A stretch of DNA of 8,246 nucleotides, from positions 1-8,246 of the forward strand of contig DAITAA010000051.1 of NCBI GenBank assembly GCA_036824505.1, written 5' to 3'. Source of the DNA: SCUD01 sp036824505. Lineage in GTDB: Bacteria; Pseudomonadota; Gammaproteobacteria; Steroidobacterales; Steroidobacteraceae. Of this stretch, positions 1 through 6,230 are shown piece by piece. The translations under genes were made by a program, and so were the position numbers. The notes beneath the pieces are model-generated. The model was not told the origin of the DNA and did no database searches. It was given only the letters and a program-made list of their open reading frames with translations. How positions within the stretch are numbered: position 1 is the stretch's first letter; every line of letters begins with the position of its first letter.

Positions 1-1
1 C

Positions 2-562
2 GAGTACCGGGTGCGCGCCGAGGCGGCCTACGACATCCGCGATTCCGGCTGGATTCCCACACCGGCGAGCGCCGCCGTGAGTCACCACCGGGCCGGCGCG
101 CGACTCGCCGCCGAGACCCGGCGTGTGCGCCCTTTCCTGCGCACGCTCGAAGTGCGGCTGGCGGACGAATCGTTTCGCGCACTCACGCGCGCCGCCTGCG
201 CGATTCGGCAGGACAGATACAAGGCGGATCGCACGCCGCTCGTGCTCGCCGACGGCGACGAGCTGCGCACGGTGCTTGCCTGGATCGACCAGGTTGGCAT
301 TCCACGCGAGCAGGTCGAGGTGCGCGTGCCGGCCGACGGCCTGCCGCGCAGCGAGGTTGCGGCCGCAGTGCAGGCCGTGGGCTTCGATCCCGGGGTCGTG
401 GTCGATGTGGAGCACCTGCCCAGCGCCCGCGCCCGTTTCCGGACGCAGGGGCGTGCCCGCGTCGGGTTCCTCCTGCGGGAAAACACCAAGGGGCCACTGA
501 CCGCCATGGCGCAACTGCACCGCGTGATGCACGTGCTGGCCGCTGTCCTCGAAATGAACTGA
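2..562 (+). CDS. 3' part of an unrecognised gene (5' end outside window)
   Basis: The frame is open from base 2 and stops at TGA 560-562. The first possible start inside the window is GTG 11, but the codons before it are also open and there is no ribosome binding site, so I read this as a gene cut off by the window edge. About 187 residues are visible. They are Arg/Ala/Val-rich, with no membrane segment, signal peptide or metal-binding pattern. The C-terminal stretch, around GFLLREN and MAQLHRVMHVLAAVLEMN, looks like a conserved structured end, because the same sequence recurs as a decayed fragment at 5652-5774. I do not recognise the family. Its use as an apparent insertion point suggests a gene of a larger mobile or conjugative element, but that is a guess. 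GC-rich codon use supports real coding. Confidence 0.65.
   Translation, partial: EYRVRAEAAYDIRDSGWIPTPASAAVSHHRAGARLAAETRRVRPFLRTLEVRLADESFRALTRAACAIRQDRYKADRTPLVLADGDELRTVLAWIDQVGIPREQVEVRVPADGLPRSEVAAAVQAVGFDPGVVVDVEHLPSARARFRTQGRARVGFLLRENTKGPLTAMAQLHRVMHVLAAVLEMN
441..562 (+). repeat. Direct repeat, left copy (3' end of first gene)
   Basis: The last 122 bases of the first gene reappear at 5652-5774 in the same orientation. By hand alignment there are about 15 substitutions and one inserted base. Similarity stops at or just after the stop codon on one side and fades above 441 on the other. This left copy is in frame with an intact gene end, so it is the functional one. Confidence 0.85.
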
Positions 563-654
563 GGCGAGCGCCTCCTCGCGCCCCCGCCCCAGCGCCGCAG
601 CAGAAGAATGCACCTCCCAAGGCGGCCTTTCGGGTGGGGCTGCTTCGCTGAGGG

Positions 655-782
655 GTCAGAAGTCTGCTCTCCACCACGCTCCAGTAATCGTGGGCCTCGG
701 TGGTCTTTTTGCCTTGGTTGCAATTCAGGAACATGGCCCCGCAGCGATAAGCCGCACCGCGCCTGATGGATTCGGCGTCAGT
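655..782 (-). pseudogene. Remnant of an IS1634-like transposase 5' end
   Basis: Read on the minus strand from ATG 734, the first ~27 residues (MFLNCNQGKKTTEAHDYWSV, then VESRLL) follow the pattern I associate with the N-terminus of one IS1634-type transposase group: MFLR-N-xxKDG-K-H-YWS-VE. After about residue 28 the likeness disappears into low-complexity sequence, so only the very start survives. The bases just upstream of the ATG, ending in TGACGCCGAAT near 781-771, could be the outer end of the element, but no matching inverted end was found. The family assignment is from memory of the N-terminal pattern and should be read as probable, not proven. No function is expected. Confidence 0.45.
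671..710 (+). terminator. Possible Rho-independent terminator after first gene
   Basis: CCACC (671-675) can pair with GGTGG (699-703), with inner pairing ACG (676-678) to CGT (689-691). The stem is followed at once by TCTTTTT (704-710). There is a 7-base internal bulge and the site lies 110 bases beyond the stop, so this is only a weak candidate. The same bases overlap the minus-strand transposase remnant, so the pairing may be incidental. Confidence 0.25.
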
Positions 783-1136
783 TCACGCGACCTTCGCCAA
801 AGGCAAGAGGATCTCGACGGAGTCGTATGGGACTGAGATCGTGCCGTCGGCGTTTCGCACAATCAATCCCAGCTCTTCCAGCCGAGATACATCCGCATGC
901 ACGTTTGAGTAGTTCCGCTCAGTGACCTTTGCCAGCGCGTAGACGCTACAGGGGCCCGCTCGGCGCAGGCTATCGAGGAGATCCAACCGAGCAGGTGTCA
1001 GATCTGCAAATAGCGAACGTGCGGACTCAAAACTCAACCGATAGTCAGGCGTACGACCGGTTCGTGCAGAAACCAGCTGCTGCCTGGCGGCGCGGACCGC
1101 CGAGCCCTTTCGTGCAACCTCAATGATCGCCTTCAT
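783..1136 (-). CDS. tumA: TumA-type winged-helix antitoxin
   Basis: This 117-residue protein is likely the antitoxin of the TumE toxin encoded just upstream. Residues 45-107 read as a winged helix-turn-helix: a helix at LTPARLDLLDSL (46-57), a second at SVYALAKVT (64-72), a recognition helix around SNVHADVSRLEELGLI (77-92) and a wing at VRNADGTISV (93-102). This resembles the MarR/ArsR-like HTH proteins that accompany TumE (DUF6516) toxins. The N-terminal 30 residues are basic and may contact DNA or the toxin. ATG 1136 has a good Shine-Dalgarno (GGGAGGT, 6 bases upstream) inside the toxin gene, and the two frames overlap by 17 bases, so translation is probably coupled. It probably represses the shared promoter. 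The stop lies a few bases from a possible IS end. Confidence 0.75.
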   Translation of the reverse strand: MKAIIEVARKGSAVRAARQQLVSARTGRTPDYRLSFESARSLFADLTPARLDLLDSLRRAGPCSVYALAKVTERNYSNVHADVSRLEELGLIVRNADGTISVPYDSVEILLPLAKVA

Positions 1137-1419
1137 GATCTACCTCCCAGTTCGCAACGTCGCGCTCGAAGTCGTCCAGAAGCTGCTCGACCGTCGTGAA
1201 CGAGTACTCGAATTCATCATCACCTATGTGTCGATGATCACCCTTTCCACGTTCGTTGTCGTAGCGCACACGGCCGACACCGCCTGCACCGTAATACAGG
1301 CGGTACCTGTAGCGGTGTGCACTCGGTGGCAACGGCTCAGGAAGCTCCCAGACCACGATTTCAACGATCGAGCCATCGTCCCTGATCTCCTTGGAACGAG
1401 CGAGCAAGACAGCCTGCAT
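1120..1419 (-). CDS. tumE: TumE-family toxin (DUF6516)
   Basis: A 99-residue protein with the hallmarks of the TumE/DUF6516 toxin family: an N-terminal strand MQAVLLARSKEI, then the acidic and hydrophobic GSIVEIVVWELPEPLP (16-31), an YRYRLYYG strand (37-44), the signature YDNERGKGDHRH (53-64) and a C-terminal helix TTVEQLLDDFERDV (75-88). Length fits the family. The molecular target is not well defined as far as I know, so I give none. I chose ATG 1419 over ATG 1428 and the longer frame from 1530, because the -10 hexamer covers 1428 and the family normally starts at this MQA/MKA. Toxin-first order with an overlapping antitoxin forms a two-gene minus-strand operon. Confidence 0.8.
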   Translation of the reverse strand: MQAVLLARSKEIRDDGSIVEIVVWELPEPLPPSAHRYRYRLYYGAGGVGRVRYDNERGKGDHRHIGDDEFEYSFTTVEQLLDDFERDVANWEVDHEGDH

Positions 1420-1454
1420 ATATTGCATAATAGCAATACATAGCAGGATGTCCA
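1420..1454 (-). promoter_or_regulatory. tumEA promoter with inverted repeat; leaderless start
   Basis: On the minus strand, TGGACA (1454-1449, five of six -35 bases) and TATTAT (1432-1427, five of six -10 bases) are 16 bases apart. Seven bases separate the -10 from ATG 1419, so transcription should begin at or next to the A of the start codon and the toxin mRNA would be leaderless. A perfect inverted repeat TATTGC-N6-GCAATA (1421-1438) places the -10 in its 6-base centre, an ideal operator for the antitoxin or toxin-antitoxin complex. No Shine-Dalgarno precedes the ATG, which agrees with a leaderless transcript. Confidence 0.6.
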
Positions 1455-1620
1455 ATGGCAACGAGCCTGTCGTGGGGTGCGATGTTGCGGCAAGAAACCG
1501 ACCATCTGCGGTCGGCACATCGAAACGCACCTGGAGGCATAAGCGTGCGGAGAGGCCGCAGGAACTCGACCTGCCGGGTACGACGAACCGCCTGCGACTT
1601 CAGAAGAACACGCGTCATCG

Positions 1621-1966
1621 AAATATCGTCGAGCGGTTCAAGTGGCGCAATTCGGCAGCACCTCGCTGCGGGCGCTACTCTGGAAAGGGTGCGGAACCGG
1701 GAATGGTCGAACGGGTCGAGGATCATCGCGGCGACATGCTCCGCATCATTTACGTCGTTCGTCTTGCGCGCGCGGTGTATGTACTGCTTTGCTTCTAGAA
1801 GAAGTCGCCGCCGGGCATTTGCGCGCCGCGCGAGGACGTGAAGCTTTTTCATCAGCGATTGCGCGCGGCCCAGCCGGATCACGAGATGCGATATGGAAAA
1901 GACTGGGTACAAGCGGGAATTGGCAGCCACCAAAGGTGCGGCGCGCGGAGCAAAGACGACGGGTAA
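1621..1966 (+). pseudogene. Broken HigB-like (Gp49/DUF891) toxin
   Basis: This is a decayed relative of the HigB/Gp49-type RelE-fold toxins. Frame 1 gives YRRAVQVAQFGSTSLRALLW (from 1624), then KG. An extra G in the run 1687-1689 shifts to frame 2, which continues GAEPGMVERVEDHRGDMLR, then IIYVVRLARAVYVLLCF, then TAG at 1796-1798 where relatives have CAG (Gln), then KKSPPGICAPREDVKLFHQR and LRAAQPDHEMRYGK, to TAA 1964-1966. It aligns block by block with the intact toxin at 6610-6227 (VVEDFRGDTYRAVYT, VYVLHCFQKKS, GIKTPKEDL, INARLKAA). Two separate lesions mean it should make no active toxin unless both were bypassed. The N-terminal ~25 residues, and hence the true 5' end, are not recognisable upstream of 1621. 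Confidence 0.8.
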
Positions 1967-2303
1967 GCACGTTCGTCGTGCGACCTCGATCGAGGTCGGT
2001 AGCGGCAGCGTGTTTCGTGATCTCGGTCGACCCGACGCCGATCGGCGTCAGTTGAAAGTCCAACTGCCGATGCGAGTCAACGTGCTGTTCGTGGGGGAAG
2101 CGCTCACGCAGGCGCAGGAAGCCAAGGCGCTTGGGATCGCACAGCCACACATCTCAGATCTGGTGCGCTACCGGTCGAGCCGCTTTTCGGTGGAGCGTCT
2201 GATTCACTTCGTCACCCTGCTTGACCGCGACGTGGAGATTGTGATCCGCGCGCGTGCGCTGGAGCGCACGACGGCGAGCGTGGCGGTACTCGTGGCGAGT
2301 TGA
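1893..2303 (+). CDS. HigA-like XRE-family antitoxin, now without a working toxin
   Basis: An XRE-type DNA-binding antitoxin, 136 residues. Residues 36-45 (GSGSVFRDLG) match the G-S-N-V-F-x-DLG entry motif of the family, and residues 71-91 (LTQAQEAKALGIAQPHISDL) are the helix-turn-helix. FSVERL (98-103) and DRDVEIVIR (111-119) form the conserved end. The intact antitoxin at 6230-5898 has the same blocks. ATG 1893 is the only ATG upstream of the conserved region in this frame. It overlaps the broken toxin's tail by 74 bases, giving an N-terminal extension of about 30 residues. Residues 60-70 (MRVNVLFVGEA) diverge from the usual helix, so some drift may have begun. It may still bind DNA, or a toxin elsewhere, including the RelE-like domain of the next gene (speculative). 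Confidence 0.7.
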   Translation: MEKTGYKRELAATKGAARGAKTTGKHVRRATSIEVGSGSVFRDLGRPDADRRQLKVQLPMRVNVLFVGEALTQAQEAKALGIAQPHISDLVRYRSSRFSVERLIHFVTLLDRDVEIVIRARALERTTASVAVLVAS

Positions 2304-2509
2304 GCGAGAGCCTTTCGCGCCGACTACGTTCCAAGAGGGAGAGCGCCTCGTTCGGGAGTCGATTGAACAACAGGCACGCGGGCGAAATCGTTCTGAGCTC
2401 GCGCTGCCACATGGCCGCAGACGGCGCCGATTGAGGCATCGGAATCTCGTTAGGATGCGCGCTGCGGCGACCGCGCGGATGCGTTCGGCGTGCACGAACA
2501 ATTTCTCGA
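2304..2509 (+). other. Gap between antitoxin and helicase gene
   Basis: These 206 bases contain no convincing gene. No promoter with acceptable spacing was found: TTGAGG near 2434 has only about 14 bases to TAGGAT. No Shine-Dalgarno is visible before ATG 2510. The helicase gene may be read from a promoter I could not recognise or from upstream transcription. Confidence 0.4.
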
Positions 2510-5431
2510 ATGCAGATTCTCGAATACGTCGACCTCGACCCCAGGCACGTCCAAGCAGAACTCGACAAGCTGCGCGCCGCGCTTGCGCGCGATGACTTGC
2601 GCTCGGCTGACATCAAGAAGCTCTCCGGTAGCGGCCGCCTGCCCCTGTATCGAGCCAAGCTCAATGACACCGACCGCCTGATCCTCACCTTCGTCAGACA
2701 CGCGGGCATGACGTGCGCGCTGCTGCTGGAAGTGATTCGCGGACATGCTTACGAGCGGTCACGCTTCCTGCGCGGCGCAACGTTGGACGAAAGTCGGATG
2801 ACGAGCGCGGCGCTGGCAGACGCGACAGCGGACGCGCCCGCGCTGCGCTACCTGCATCCGCACCGCCCCCGCGTGCACCTGCTCGACAAGCCGTTGTCAT
2901 TCGATGACGTGCAGCAAGCAGTGTTCGAACAACCGGCGCCGCTGGTGCTGGTCGGCAGCGCAGGCAGCGGCAAGACGGCGCTCGCGCTGGAAAAGCTCAA
3001 GCAGGCCGGCGGCGACGTGGCATATGTCACGCGCTCCGAGTACCTGGCGCAAACCGCGCGCGACATGTACTTCGCGCTGGGCTACGAGCGCAACGACCAG
3101 GAGCCGGCATTCCTGTCGTTGCGCGCGTTTGTCGAGACGTGGCACGTGCCGCCGGAGCGCGAACTGGACTTCCGCGCGTTCGCCGGCTGGTTCGAACGCC
3201 ATCGGCAGAACTACCGCAGCATCGACCCGCATGCCCTGTACGAGGAGTTCGGCGGCGTCCTGTGCGCCGAGCCCGACGGTGCATTGACGCGCGACGGCTA
3301 TCTGGCGCTCGGCGTGCGCCAGTCGCTGTTCGCCGATGACCAACGCGGCGCCGTGTACACGCTGTTCGAGAAGTTCCGCTCCTGGCTTGTCGAAGCGAAG
3401 CTCTACGAGCCGAGCCTGCTCGCGCACGCATGGGCGGCGCGCGTGGCGCCGCGCTACGACTTCGTCGTGGTGGACGAGGTACAGGACTTCACGCTCGCGC
3501 AACTGGCGCTCGTGCTCAAGACGCTGCGCCGGCCCGGCCAGTTCCTGCTCACCGGCGACGCCAATCAAATCGTGCATCCGAACTTCTTCGCGTGGAGCCG
3601 TGTCAAGTCGCTGTTGTGGAGCGACGAGGAGCTGGAACAGCGCCACCAGTTGCACGTCCTGCACAGCAACTTCCGCAACAGTACCGAGGCCACCGCGCTC
3701 GCCAACCGGCTGCTGCGCGTCAAGCAGCGCCGCTTCGGCTCGATCGACCGCGAAAGCAATTTCCTGGTGCAGGCGATCGGCGACAACCACGGCACCGTGG
3801 AGCTGTTGCGCGACTCGGTTGAGGCGCTGCGCGCGCTCGACCAAGGTTCGCGCCAATCGGCCCGGGTCGCGGTGCTGGTGCTGCGTGAGGAGGACAAGGT
3901 TGCGGCCCGCGAGCACTTTCGCACGCCGCTCGTGTTCTCGGTGCGCGAGGCCAAGGGCCTGGAGTACGACAGCGTGATCCTGTATCGCATCGTCTCCGCG
4001 GCACGAGCCGATTATGCGCAGGTCGCCGAAGGTGTGCGGGCGGCCGACCTGGCGGCCGACGAGGAGCGCGATGAACTCGACTACCGGCGCGCGCGCGACA
4101 AGGGTGACAAGTCGCTGGACCGCTACAAGTTCTTCGTCAACGCGTTGTATGTCGCGTTGACGCGCGCGGTGAGCAACGTGGTGTGGATCGAGTCGGACGT
4201 CGAGCATCCGCTGCTCGGTCTGCTCGGCCTGGCGGTCGGGGCGGCCGCGTCACGGTTGACCGCGCAGCGCTCCACCCTTGACGAATGGCAGATGGAAGCG
4301 CGCCGCCTTGAACTGCAAGGCAGGCTCGAACAGGCCGAAGCGATTCGCTCCGGCATCCTGCACCCAACGGCAGTGCCGTGGCCGGTGTGGGACGAGGCAC
4401 GCCTGCGCGAGACACTGGCGCGCGTCCTGCGCGATCGCGTCCCCGGCGATAAACCGCGCCAGCAGCTGCTCGAAGTCGCCGCCTGCCACCACGACACGGG
4501 CCTGGCGCACTGGCTCGCGCACGGTGTCGGCTATGCGGGGGCGCGCACCGGACTTGCCGCGTTCACTCCGCTCTCGCGCAAGTACCTCGCTCCGTATGCG
4601 GGCGCGAACTTCAGGGAGATCCTGCGCCTGGTCGAGCGGCACGGCACCGAGTACCGCACGCCGATGAATCAGACCCCGTTGATGGCCGCGGCCGCGGCCG
4701 GCAACGCAGCGCTGGTCGACGCGCTGCTGGAACGCGGCGCCGACGTGGGCGCGGTCGATCACTCGGGCCGCGGCCCGCTGCACTGGGCGCTCGCCGCCGC
4801 TTTCGAGGATGCCCGTTTCGCCGCCGGATCGTTCGCCGCCGTGTACGAGCGAGTCGCGCCCGCCTGCACCGATCTGGAAGTCGAGGAGCGGCTGATACGG
4901 CTGGACCGCCATCACAGCGAGTACCTGTTGTGGCATACGCTGTTTGCGCTCTTCAAGAGCGGGTTCGGCGACGCCAAGTGGCGCAATCCCGGAGGCTTTG
5001 ACACGGCGGCGGTGCTCAAGGCGTGGCAGCACCTTCCGCCCGCCGTGCTGCGGGCCTCACGCAACACCCGCCCGCATCTGTCGAACGTGCTGTCGCGCAA
5101 CGAGATTGCGCGCGACTATGCCTACAACCGAAAGCTGTTCGTGCGCGTGCGCACCGGCTTCTATCAGTTCAATCCGGCCCTTTCGGTGCGGCGCGTAACC
5201 GCAACCGGCGAGGCATGGATTCCGATCTACGCTGCGCTGAATCTGGCCCTGGTGCGCGAGACGGCACTGCCGCGCTTCTGGCCACGCATTGACGCGCTTC
5301 TGTCGCAAAGCGGCATCCCGGTCGAGCGGCCGCTGGCAGCAGTGCTCTACGAGGCCCAGCGCGCCAGAGAGGATCCCGACCGCTGGGGCAATCCGGTGCA
5401 TCCGGTATGGGAGGATTTGGCTTCGGTGTGA
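2510..5431 (+). CDS. Fusion: RelE-like domain, SF1 (UvrD-like) helicase, ankyrin repeats
   Basis: A 973-residue ATP-dependent superfamily 1 helicase with extra domains. Residues 1-88 resemble a small RelE/ParE-type fold (IKKLSG 35-40, LYRAKLNDTDRLIL 46-59, ALLLEVIRGHAYERSRFLRG 70-89); this is a pattern-level assignment. The helicase motifs are all present: Walker A GSAGSGKT (149-156), Walker B VVVDEVQD (319-326), motif III TGDANQ (348-353), motif IV LHSNFRNS (384-391), motif V REAKGLEYDSVIL (479-491) and motif VI NALYVALTRA (544-553). A charged insert (about 507-537) sits between V and VI. Ankyrin-like repeats occupy about 717-765 (NQTPLMAAAAAGNAALVDAL, ERGADVGAVD, then GPLHWAL). Residues 790-973 are unrecognised. 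ATG 2510 fits the domain start but lacks a Shine-Dalgarno. Repeats and helicase suggest nucleic-acid sensing in defence or element conflict; this is inference. It stands alone, 206 bases after the orphan antitoxin. Confidence 0.85.
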   Translation: MQILEYVDLDPRHVQAELDKLRAALARDDLRSADIKKLSGSGRLPLYRAKLNDTDRLILTFVRHAGMTCALLLEVIRGHAYERSRFLRGATLDESRMTSAALADATADAPALRYLHPHRPRVHLLDKPLSFDDVQQAVFEQPAPLVLVGSAGSGKTALALEKLKQAGGDVAYVTRSEYLAQTARDMYFALGYERNDQEPAFLSLRAFVETWHVPPERELDFRAFAGWFERHRQNYRSIDPHALYEEFGGVLCAEPDGALTRDGYLALGVRQSLFADDQRGAVYTLFEKFRSWLVEAKLYEPSLLAHAWAARVAPRYDFVVVDEVQDFTLAQLALVLKTLRRPGQFLLTGDANQIVHPNFFAWSRVKSLLWSDEELEQRHQLHVLHSNFRNSTEATALANRLLRVKQRRFGSIDRESNFLVQAIGDNHGTVELLRDSVEALRALDQGSRQSARVAVLVLREEDKVAAREHFRTPLVFSVREAKGLEYDSVILYRIVSAARADYAQVAEGVRAADLAADEERDELDYRRARDKGDKSLDRYKFFVNALYVALTRAVSNVVWIESDVEHPLLGLLGLAVGAAASRLTAQRSTLDEWQMEARRLELQGRLEQAEAIRSGILHPTAVPWPVWDEARLRETLARVLRDRVPGDKPRQQLLEVAACHHDTGLAHWLAHGVGYAGARTGLAAFTPLSRKYLAPYAGANFREILRLVERHGTEYRTPMNQTPLMAAAAAGNAALVDALLERGADVGAVDHSGRGPLHWALAAAFEDARFAAGSFAAVYERVAPACTDLEVEERLIRLDRHHSEYLLWHTLFALFKSGFGDAKWRNPGGFDTAAVLKAWQHLPPAVLRASRNTRPHLSNVLSRNEIARDYAYNRKLFVRVRTGFYQFNPALSVRRVTATGEAWIPIYAALNLALVRETALPRFWPRIDALLSQSGIPVERPLAAVLYEAQRAREDPDRWGNPVHPVWEDLASV

Positions 5432-5651
5432 GCAGCGTCGAATTGACGCAGAGCCGACAATGAGCCTTTGCTGCCGGAGGCATCTCGCTGCAGCGGGCGA
5501 GATCATCTATCGGCTTTCAAACACGCAGTTCGATCGCATGCAGGAGACCGGCGGGTCATCGCATCGCGCTGTCTTCCGAACAACAGTCATCGCCCGGTCG
5601 CTTGTGCGGAGTGATGGACCGCGGTGAGATCGAGCGGCAGCTGACCGAACC
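5432..5651 (+). other. Stretch without an intact gene after the helicase
   Basis: No recognisable gene. A 55-codon frame from ATG 5461 to TGA 5625-5627 has a protein-like core (GEIIYRLSNTQFDRM) but no ribosome binding site and no known relative, so I do not call it a gene. A small stem GCGTC-GAATT-GACGC (5435-5449) follows the helicase stop without a T run. The gene-poor stretch continues through the repeat at 5652-5774 to 5897. Confidence 0.4.
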
Positions 5652-5774
5652 GGGTACAGGGGCGCGCCCGCGTCGGGTTCCTCCTGCGAGAAAACACCGC
5701 AGGCCCGCTCACGGCCATGGCGCAACTTGCACCGCGTGATGCACGTGCTGGCCGCGCTCCTCGAGATGAACTGA
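5652..5774 (+). pseudogene. Decayed duplicate of the first gene's 3' end (direct repeat, right copy)
   Basis: These 123 bases align to 441-562, including the terminal GAGATGAACTGA (GAAATGAACTGA in the left copy). About 15 bases differ, and an extra T near 5726-5727 (CAACTTGCACC against CAACTGCACC) shifts the frame, so the encoded end RARVGFLLRENT...MAQL is lost after about 22 residues. Nothing of the gene body precedes it. It is best explained as the original 3' end displaced by insertion of the segment now at 563-5651, or as the stump of a second gene copy removed by deletion. Confidence 0.85.
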
Positions 5775-5897
5775 CGCGGGTCGCCGGCGCCGCTTTCAAC
5801 CACAGGCATACGGCATAGTCCCCGACACCAGTCATTCGACCCCGCTAACGACGCCTCGCCGTGTGGGTCTCGGGACGTCTGGGGGAGCTCCGGGCGG
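5775..5897. other. Gap downstream of the HigA-like gene
   Basis: These 123 bases lie between the repeat fragment and the stop of the minus-strand antitoxin. I see no gene and no stem followed by a T run on either strand, so no terminator for the antitoxin operon is evident here. Confidence 0.4.
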
Positions 5898-6230
5898 TCA
5901 GGCGAATTGCAGTTCGATCTTGCCAGTACGCCGCCTCATCGGACCGATGACGATCCTCACGTCGCGGCCCAGCCTCGCCACGAGCTCCAGCAGCTTGGCT
6001 TCGCTGACGCCGCGGAACTGTCCGCGTGTGATGCGCGACACCTTTGACTGGTCGATGCCGAGCAGCTTGGCAGCACCCGCTTGCGTCAGGCGACGAGCCT
6101 TGATTGCACGGGCAATCTCGCCCGCGAGTTGAGACTTGCGTTGCATCTCGGCCGCGTTGGCATAACCCAGGTCCGCGTAGACGTTGGTGCTGCCCTCTTC
6201 AATGGTGATCTCGGAATGTCGGCCCATCAT
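5898..6230 (-). CDS. higA: HigA-like XRE-family antitoxin
   Basis: A 110-residue XRE-family antitoxin. EEGSTNVYADLGYANA (11-26) is the family entry motif, LTQAGAAKLLGIDQSKVSRI (48-67) the helix-turn-helix, and VSEAKLLELVARLGRDVRIVIG (75-96) the conserved end. It should bind the HigB-like toxin encoded upstream and repress their shared promoter. Its ATG (6230-6228) overlaps the toxin's TGA in ATGA, and AAGGAG lies 4 bases before it (7 before the in-frame ATG 6227, which is equally possible), so the pair is translationally coupled. It shares the same domain blocks with the orphan antitoxin at 1893-2303 but differs through most of its length, so this is not a recent duplicate and cross-regulation is uncertain. 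Confidence 0.85.
   Translation of the reverse strand: MMGRHSEITIEEGSTNVYADLGYANAAEMQRKSQLAGEIARAIKARRLTQAGAAKLLGIDQSKVSRITRGQFRGVSEAKLLELVARLGRDVRIVIGPMRRRTGKIELQFA

Noticed and set aside
561..574. Small palindrome GAGGCG-AG-CGCCTC at the first gene's stop
   Set aside because: The loop is too tight and no T run follows; a short GC-rich palindrome is expected by chance here.
1420..1530. Longer tumE starting at 1530 or at ATG 1428
   Set aside because: The promoter -10 (1432-1427) covers ATG 1428, and the extra 37 residues are unlike the family; ATG 1419 is the family start.
1361..1933. 190-codon minus-strand frame across the broken HigB
   Set aside because: The plus strand carries clear HigB-family blocks here; the minus frame resembles nothing and also overlaps the tumE promoter.
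2044..2055. 12-base match TCGGCGTCAGTT between the antitoxin gene and the possible IS end near 772
   Set aside because: Too short to indicate a second element end, and it falls within conserved antitoxin coding sequence.
2897..4207. 436-codon open frame on the minus strand
   Set aside because: It lies antisense to the helicase core, whose motifs are all in the plus frame. Long antisense frames are expected in GC-rich genes, and its protein shows no family pattern.
4250..5032. 260-codon open frame on the minus strand
   Set aside because: Antisense shadow of the helicase C-terminal half; no recognisable motif or ribosome site.
5435..5449. Stem GCGTC-GAATT-GACGC after the helicase stop
   Set aside because: Only 5 pairs and no T run, so not a convincing terminator.
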